A stretch of DNA of 10,355 nucleotides from Streptomyces sp. NRRL F-5727 (GTDB lineage Bacteria > Actinomycetota > Actinomycetes > Streptomycetales > Streptomycetaceae), in NCBI RefSeq assembly GCF_000719555.1, contig NZ_JOGX01000116.1:1-10355 (forward strand), written 5' to 3'. Shown here in pieces: positions 6,498 to 10,355 of the stretch. A program made the translations under genes and the position numbers. Each line of letters begins with the position of its first letter. The first letter of the stretch is position 1. The notes below the pieces were generated by a model. The model was not told the origin of the DNA. It did no database searches and worked only from the letters and a program-made list of their open reading frames with translations.

Positions 6498-6698
6498 CCT
6501 CAACCGCACCCGGCACCCGGCTACGCCGACCTGGCAACGGCGCAGCAGCAGCTGGTGGGCGATCTCGCCGGCCACCGGCATGACTGGCTCATCCGCTCGT
6601 CCGCCGACCGGCTGCGGGACCTCGGCTTTCCACACACGCAGGAAGCCCTGCAGTCCTTCGTCGGAGCACACCGCCCCTCTGAAGCACCGCAGTGGTGA
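6498..6698 (+). pseudogene. 3' remnant of an unidentified plus-strand gene
   Basis: An open frame of 66 codons ending in TGA at 6696-6698 has natural-looking composition and high GC at third positions. It encodes A-D-L-A-T-A-Q-Q-Q-L-V-G-D-L-A, then H-D-W-L-I-R-S-S-A-D-R-L-R-D-L-G-F and a basic, proline-containing tail. It begins at the ISL3 breakpoint and has no start codon or ribosome site there. It looks like the C-terminus of a gene whose 5' part was lost with the transposase N-terminus. The family was not recognised. A strong hairpin lies downstream, as expected after a gene end. It could be a chance open frame. Confidence 0.4.
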
Positions 6699-6763
6699 GG
6701 TTTCAGGCGTCTGGAGGCGCCGGGCCACCTGCACAGCCGGCCGAGGGCGGACGCGGTCGAGAA

Positions 6764-6806
6764 CGCGCCGACTGCGCGCACCGCCATGGTGCACGCAGTC
6801 GGCGCG
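6764..6806. terminator. Large hairpin between two convergent gene remnants
   Basis: Arms GCGCCGACTGCG (6765-6776) and CGCAGTCGGCGC (6794-6805) are perfectly complementary. After one mismatch, an inner 5-bp stem GCACC/GGTGC continues around a 5-nt loop (6783-6787). It lies 65 nt after the plus-strand stop at 6698 and 37 nt after the minus-strand stop at 6844, so it fits a bidirectional terminator. Confidence 0.75.
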
Positions 6807-6843
6807 GGGCTCAGTGGCAACATGCGCGAGCCGGTACGAGGTG

Positions 6844-6927
6844 TCAGAAGGTCCCGTTCCGGGCGGGCCAGTTGTTGGTCATGTAGCCCCGGCTGAGACC
6901 GCCTGTGCCGAGGCCCTCGTACTGGGT
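6844..6927 (-). pseudogene. 3' remnant of an unidentified minus-strand gene, cut by the IS left end
   Basis: In the minus strand, 27 codons encode T-Q-Y-E-G-L-G-T-G-G-L-S-R-G-Y-M-T-N-N-W-P-A-R-N-G and end T-F-stop at 6844. The Gly/Asn/Trp-rich text resembles the end of a secreted enzyme or lectin, but no family was recognised. The frame continues into the IS tip at 6929, so the gene was interrupted or truncated by insertion. The bidirectional hairpin at 6764-6806 lies just downstream, which supports a true gene end. Confidence 0.45.
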
Positions 6928-6939
6928 TGGCTTTGTTAG

Positions 6940-7023
6940 CGAGTTGCGAGAGCACCTGTAGCTCAGCGTGGAGAGCGCTCTCTTCCACGGGAGAGTGATG
7001 TCGCCGAGTTTCGAGAGCGCCTG
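6940..7023. repeat. IS21 left-end direct repeats L1 and L2
   Basis: Two copies of CGAGTT(G/T)CGAGAGC(A/G)CCTG at 6940-6958 and 7005-7023, 65 bp apart in the same orientation, precede istA. They are the likely binding sites for IstA at this end. Between them lies the 12-bp palindrome GAGAGCGCTCTC (6971-6982). Confidence 0.65.
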
Positions 7024-7073
7024 GGTGGTTGCTTCGGGACCATGGTTGTGCTCTGCACGACGAGGGGGCCCGG

Positions 7074-8692
7074 GTGCTGCCGAAGTCCAAGGTCGATCTG
7101 TACGCGGCGATCCGCCGTGATGCGAAGGCTGGTCTGTCGAGCCGTGCTCTTCAGCGGAAGTACGGTGTCGGATTCCTGACCGTGCAGAAGGCGTTGACGT
7201 CGGCCTGGCCGGAGCCGCGGAAGAAGCTTCCACCGCGGCCGACGCGGCTGGATCCGTACAAGCCGTTGATCGACGAGATGCTGCGGGCCGACCTGGACGC
7301 GCCGCGCAAGCAGCGGCACACGGTGAAGCGGATCTTCGAGAGGCTTCTCGACGAGCACGGTGCGGACGAGATCTCGTACCAGATGGTCCGGGGATACGTC
7401 GCTGACCGGCGTGAGCAGATCCGGCTCCAGGCCGGGCGAGGTGTGGTGGAAGCCTTCGTCCCGCAGACGCACAAGCCCGGGGCGGAGGCGGAGGTCGACT
7501 TCGGCGACGTGACGGTGCGACTGGCCGGCGAGTTGGTGACCTGCTACCTGTTCGCGTTCCGGCTGTCTTACTCGGGCAAGGCAGTCCACCGGATCTTCGC
7601 CTCGGCGGGGCAGGAGGCGTTCTTCGAGGGCCACGTCCACGCTCTCAACACGTTGGCGGGGTGCCGACCGGGAAGGTCCGCTACGACAACCTTAGGGCCG
7701 CGGTCGCCCAGGTGCTGGGCTTCTCCCGGCATCGCGTCGAGGCCGAGCGCTGGACGGCGTTCCGCTCCCACTACGGCCTGGAAGCGCTCTACTGCCAGCC
7801 CGGAATCCGCGGCGCCCACGAGAAGGGCGGGGTCGAGGGGCAGATCGGCTGGTTCCGCCGCAACCACCTCGTCCCGGTGCCCGAGGTCGCGTCGCTCGCC
7901 GAGCTGAACGCGATGATCGACCGGTGGGACCAGGAGGACGAGGATCGCCGGATCCGGTCCCGTCCTCGCACGATCGGCGAGTACTTCGCGTCCGAGCAGC
8001 CGCTGTTGGTGCCGCTGCCGGACGAGCCCTTCGAGACGGGCCGGCTCTTCACGCTGCGGGTCGACCGCTACAGCCAGATCAGCGTCCGCACCAACCGCTA
8101 CTCGGTGCCCGTCCGGCTGATCGGCCGGAACGTCCGAGCGATGCTGCACGCCTCCGAGCTGGTCGTCTACGACGGCCGAGAGGAGGTTGCCCGGCATGAG
8201 CGGCTGATCGCCAAAGGCGGCACCCGCCTCGAACTGGACCACTACCTGGAAGCTCTCGTGCGCAAGCCCGGTGCCCTCCCGGGAGCGACCGCGCTCGACC
8301 AGGCCCGCTCCGCAGGCCGTTTCACTCCCGTCCACGACGCTTGGTGGGACGCTGCCGTCAAGGCCCACGGCGAGCGGGACGGCAACCGCGCGCTCATCGA
8401 GGTCCTCCTCCTCGGACGGCACCTGCCGCACGAGCACCTGGTCACCGGACTCGCCGCCGCCCTCAAGACCGGGGCGCTGACGGCGGACGCCGTCGCTCTT
8501 GAAGCCCGCAAGGCAGCAGACGCCGACACCGCCCCTGCGGAGGCCCCAGAACCCTCGGCAGGAGGCCGGACCAGCATCGTCCCGCTACCGGCTGCCGTCC
8601 GGGCACGTCTGCCACCCGACAAACGCCCCCTGCCCTCCGTCGCCCACTACGACCAGCTCCTGCGGCTCCGCCGCGACCGCCCCACCCCCTGA
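7074..8692 (+). pseudogene. istA: IS21-family transposase IstA, single-base frameshift
   Basis: IstA is the DDE integrase that cuts and joins the element's ends. The GTG at 7074 (V-L-P-K-S-K-V-D-L-Y) is the likely start, with GAGGGGG about 5 nt upstream. The N-terminal HTH region (about residues 1-45) and catalytic core are clear. The first Asp is in E-V-D-F-G-D, the second in R-Y-D-N-L, and Glu in G-V-E-G-Q. Near 7653-7661 the text T-L-(G)-G-V-P-T-G-K needs TTGGGCGGGGTG but one G is missing, so the frame moves by one base. The upstream frame continues with unrelated residues to a stop at 7907; the downstream frame (from 7661) continues correctly to 8692. Restored length would be 539 aa, normal for the family. 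The break separates the first catalytic Asp from the other two residues, so neither part should be active. A sequencing error cannot be excluded. Confidence 0.88.
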
Positions 8693-8703
8693 AGGAGAAC
8701 CGC

Positions 8704-9501
8704 GTGTCCATCCCCCGCCAGCGAGGACTCACCGAGCAGGCCGCCACGGCCGCGATCGACCAGGCATGCCGGATGCTGAGGCTGCCCACGATCAGGTCCC
8801 AGTTCCCCGAGCTCGCCGAAACCGCCGGCCGCGAGCAGATGTCCTACCTCGGCTTCCTCTCCGAACTCCTCCTGGCCGAATGCGACGACCGCGCCCGCCG
8901 CCATTCCGAACGGCGCATCAAGGCCGCCGGCTTCCCCCGCGACAAGTCGCTGCGCAAGTTCGACTTCGATGCCAACCCCAACATCGACGCGGCCATGGTC
9001 CACACCCTCGCCAAATGCGAATGGATCAAGAAGGGCCTGCCGCTCTGCCTCATCGGCGACTCCGGCACCGGCAAGTCCCACCTGCTGATCGCACTCGGCA
9101 CCGAGGCCGCAATGGCCGGATTCCGAGTCAAGTACGTCCTGGCGACCAAGCTGGTCAACGAGCTCGTCGAGGCCGCCGACGAGAAGCAACTGACCAAGAC
9201 CATCGCCCGCTACGGCCGCGTCGACCTGCTCTGCATCGACGAACTCGGCTATATGGAACTCGACCGGCGCGGCGCCGAGCTCCTCTTCCAGGTTCTGACA
9301 GAGCGCGAGGAGAAGAACAGCGTGGCCATCGCCTCGAACGAGTCGTTCTCCGGCTGGACCAAGACCTTCACCGACCCCAGGCTCTGCGCGGCCATCGTCG
9401 ACCGCCTCACCTTCGGCGGCAACATCATCGAGACCGGCACCGACTCCTACCGCCTCGCCACCACCCGAGCCCGCGCCGAACAACAGCTGGCCACGAGCTG
9501 A
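8704..9501 (+). CDS. istB: IS21-family ATPase IstB
   Basis: The 265-aa AAA+ helper ATPase assists IstA in target selection and strand transfer. The Walker A motif is G-D-S-G-T-G-K-S (118-125) and Walker B is L-L-C-I-D-E (175-180). A sensor-1 Asn lies in A-S-N-E-S-F (about 212), and an arginine is in D-R-L-T-F-G-G (about 234). Length and motif order match DnaC-like IstB proteins. The GTG at 8704 is preceded by AAGGAG 6 nt upstream. It starts 11 nt after the istA stop, so it is probably translated from the same message. The gene is intact, unlike istA. Confidence 0.93.
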   Translation: MSIPRQRGLTEQAATAAIDQACRMLRLPTIRSQFPELAETAGREQMSYLGFLSELLLAECDDRARRHSERRIKAAGFPRDKSLRKFDFDANPNIDAAMVHTLAKCEWIKKGLPLCLIGDSGTGKSHLLIALGTEAAMAGFRVKYVLATKLVNELVEAADEKQLTKTIARYGRVDLLCIDELGYMELDRRGAELLFQVLTEREEKNSVAIASNESFSGWTKTFTDPRLCAAIVDRLTFGGNIIETGTDSYRLATTRARAEQQLATS

Positions 9502-9519
9502 CCTGGGTGCACGAGGCTT

Positions 9520-9542
9520 CGTGAGCATCTTCAGTGCTCACG
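9520..9542. terminator. Short hairpin between istB and the convergent hypothetical gene
   Basis: CGTGAGCA (9520-9527) pairs perfectly with TGCTCACG (9535-9542) around the 7-nt loop TCTTCAG. It lies 18 nt after the istB stop, and the stop codon of the minus-strand gene (9531-9533) sits in the loop. It also overlaps the presumed right-end repeat of the IS21 element, so it may be an IS feature rather than a dedicated terminator. Confidence 0.5.
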
Positions 9543-9950
9543 GCTCCTTGACCACCACCAGCCGCCCACCGTGAAGGCGTTCACCGGCCCAGGATTCGGC
9601 AGAGTGCGACGCTCGAACTCATCGTCGATACGAGCAACCAGCCGGCCGAGATCGCGCCGGGCACCGCGAGGGAGGTGAAGCATGACCTCTTCCAGATCAT
9701 CTCGGGCATACTCCACCTCCAGTCCGGGCTGCCAGACCTGGGATGCCTTCAGATAGCGGCCGGGTTGCCTGAACGCCCACTCGAACCGGGCGAGCGCGTC
9801 AGCAACTGCACCAGGCCACATCCGCTCATTCTCGACGCGGCGGACCGCTGCACGAGTCCTTGCGGAAACGCCCCGGATCCGCCGGACTACAACGTGTCTG
9901 TGAGGCCGCCATCGGTCCGCACGGACGGCCTTCGGGCGCCTACGCGGCAT
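9531..9950 (-). CDS. Small Arg-rich hypothetical protein
   Basis: The 139-aa protein has no recognised domain. Its N-terminus is very basic (M-P-R-R-R-P-K, R-W-R-P-H-R-H), followed by a helical middle (about 30-110; A-D-A-L-A-R-F-E-W-A-F, Y-A-R-D-D-L-E-E-V-M, G-R-L-V-A-R-I-D-D-E-F-E-R-R-T-L-P-N-P). No signal peptide or membrane helix is seen. The ATG at 9950 has AAAGGG about 2-7 nt upstream. The pattern resembles short conserved actinomycete hypothetical proteins. Its last residues and stop codon lie in the hairpin at the presumed right IS end, so the native C-terminus may have been replaced by IS sequence. Function unknown. Confidence 0.65.
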   Translation of the reverse strand: MPRRRPKAVRADRWRPHRHVVVRRIRGVSARTRAAVRRVENERMWPGAVADALARFEWAFRQPGRYLKASQVWQPGLEVEYARDDLEEVMLHLPRGARRDLGRLVARIDDEFERRTLPNPGPVNAFTVGGWWWSRSREH

Positions 9951-10013
9951 CGCCCTTTCTGATCAACATGCCGTCATCCTGACACGAACGAGGCCGGCTC
10001 CGCACGCACGATC

Positions 10014-10038
10014 GAGCTCCCCGCCACTCGGGGTGCTC
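10014..10038 (-). terminator. Hairpin downstream of the FG-GAP gene
   Basis: GAGC-T-CCCCG (10014-10023) pairs with CGGGG-T-GCTC (10029-10038), with one T/T mismatch and the 5-nt loop CCACT. It lies about 33 nt past the minus-strand stop at 10071 and probably terminates that gene. Confidence 0.6.
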
Positions 10039-10070
10039 TTACTTCTCACCAACATTCACGCGCTCTTCGA

Positions 10071-10355
10071 TCACGGCGTGATGCCGAAACCCACCGACAA
10101 GTGCTCTCGCTTGAAACCTACGCAGCCATACTGGTAGAACCGATCGTCGTTGTACACGGCCAGAAGGTCCGGGCGGCCGTCGCCAGACCAGTCACCGACG
10201 GACACAATGAAGCGGACGTCGTTCCAGCCGCCGCTGCCGACCAGGACACGGGCGCCGAGAGAGCCGGTCCTGCCCGGGTAGAGTCAGAGCTTGCCGGTCG
10301 CGGCTTCGCGGGCGTAGAGGTCGGGACGCCCGTCGCTGTTCATGTCTCCGACGCC
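10071..10355 (-). pseudogene. 3' end of an FG-GAP/VCBS repeat protein with an in-frame stop (partial)
   Basis: The minus strand encodes the C-terminal part of a secreted FG-GAP/VCBS beta-propeller protein. Two calcium-binding-type repeats are visible: G-D-M-N-S-D-G-R-P-D-L-Y and G-D-W-S-G-D-G-R-P-D-L-L-A-V-Y, the latter in the usual context after V-R-F-I-V-S-V. The frame ends G-I-T-P-stop at 10071. An in-frame TGA (10284-10286) falls in T-G-K-L-(stop)-L-Y-P-G, where the family normally has Trp (K-L-W-L-Y-P-G). One G-to-A change from TGG would explain it. Reading remains open and family-like on both sides, so this is a recent nonsense mutation, a sequencing error, or a truncated product. The gene continues beyond the right edge; 95 codons including both stops are in view. 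Confidence 0.8.

Larger units (their letters stand above)
6929..9542 (+). mobile_element. IS21-family insertion sequence with istA and istB (decayed)
   Basis: The element contains an IstA-type transposase and an IstB-type ATPase in the canonical order and orientation. The left end carries two 19-bp direct repeats, CGAGTTGCGAGAGCACCTG (6940-6958) and CGAGTTTCGAGAGCGCCTG (7005-7023), matching at 17 positions. Multiple terminal repeats of this kind are typical of IS21 elements. On the right, GAGCATCTTCAGTGCTCACG (9523-9542) resembles the inverse of the first repeat, but the tip expected beyond it is missing. No target-site duplication was seen. Boundaries are approximate. With istA frameshifted, transposition would need a second copy elsewhere. 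Confidence 0.8.

Noticed and set aside
6209..6939. Other plus- and minus-strand frames across 6209-7090
   Set aside because: Composition is unnatural and they run through IS ends, hairpins and remnants. Only the two short 3' remnants read like protein.
6952..7028. A complete tRNA gene
   Set aside because: D-arm and anticodon-arm-like stems are present, but the anticodon loop has 8 nt, the T-arm is not formed, the acceptor pairing needs wobbles, and the region carries the IS21 left-end direct repeats.

Overview
The window is high-GC DNA with strong G/C bias at third codon positions, GTG starts, purine-rich Shine-Dalgarno sites and G/C-rich hairpin terminators. Protein styles match Streptomyces or a close actinomycete; this assignment is inference from composition and families, not from a marker gene.

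Left third (1-4590): a self-contained cell-wall module. Two tandem minus-strand genes (71-1132 and 1534-2589) encode secreted paralogs with a signal peptide, two peptidoglycan-binding repeats and a C-terminal L,D-transpeptidase-like domain. Each has its own hairpin terminator and its own copy of an elaborate promoter region: four GTTCC boxes spaced 8-9 bp, a conserved 39-bp block and a conserved distal box. Divergent from them, 2825-4546 encodes a membrane protein with an N-terminal XRE-type helix-turn-helix, a Pro/Ala/Thr/Gly-rich cytoplasmic linker, one membrane helix and an extracytoplasmic peptidoglycan-binding domain. The natural hypothesis is that this protein reads the state of the wall outside and controls the two secreted enzymes through the repeated boxes. 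That link is inference.

Middle (4591-6930): a small conserved hypothetical gene with cysteine pairs (4831-5328, minus), then a mobile-element graveyard. An ISL3-family transposase (5378-6493, minus) lacks its DNA-binding N-terminus and abuts the 3' remnant of an unrelated plus-strand gene (about 6498-6698). That remnant converges, across a strong hairpin (6764-6806), on the 3' remnant of a minus-strand gene (6844-6927). The second remnant is cut by the left end of the next insertion sequence.

Right (6929-9542): an IS21-family element with istA broken by a single-base frameshift between its first and second catalytic aspartates, and an intact istB. Left-end direct repeats typical of IS21 elements are visible; the right tip appears eroded. 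Beyond it lie a small conserved hypothetical gene (9531-9950, minus), an intergenic hairpin, and the 3' end of an FG-GAP/VCBS repeat gene (10071-10355, minus) that carries an in-frame stop.

The window therefore joins an intact, apparently regulated peptidoglycan module to a decayed accessory segment built by successive IS insertions and deletions.
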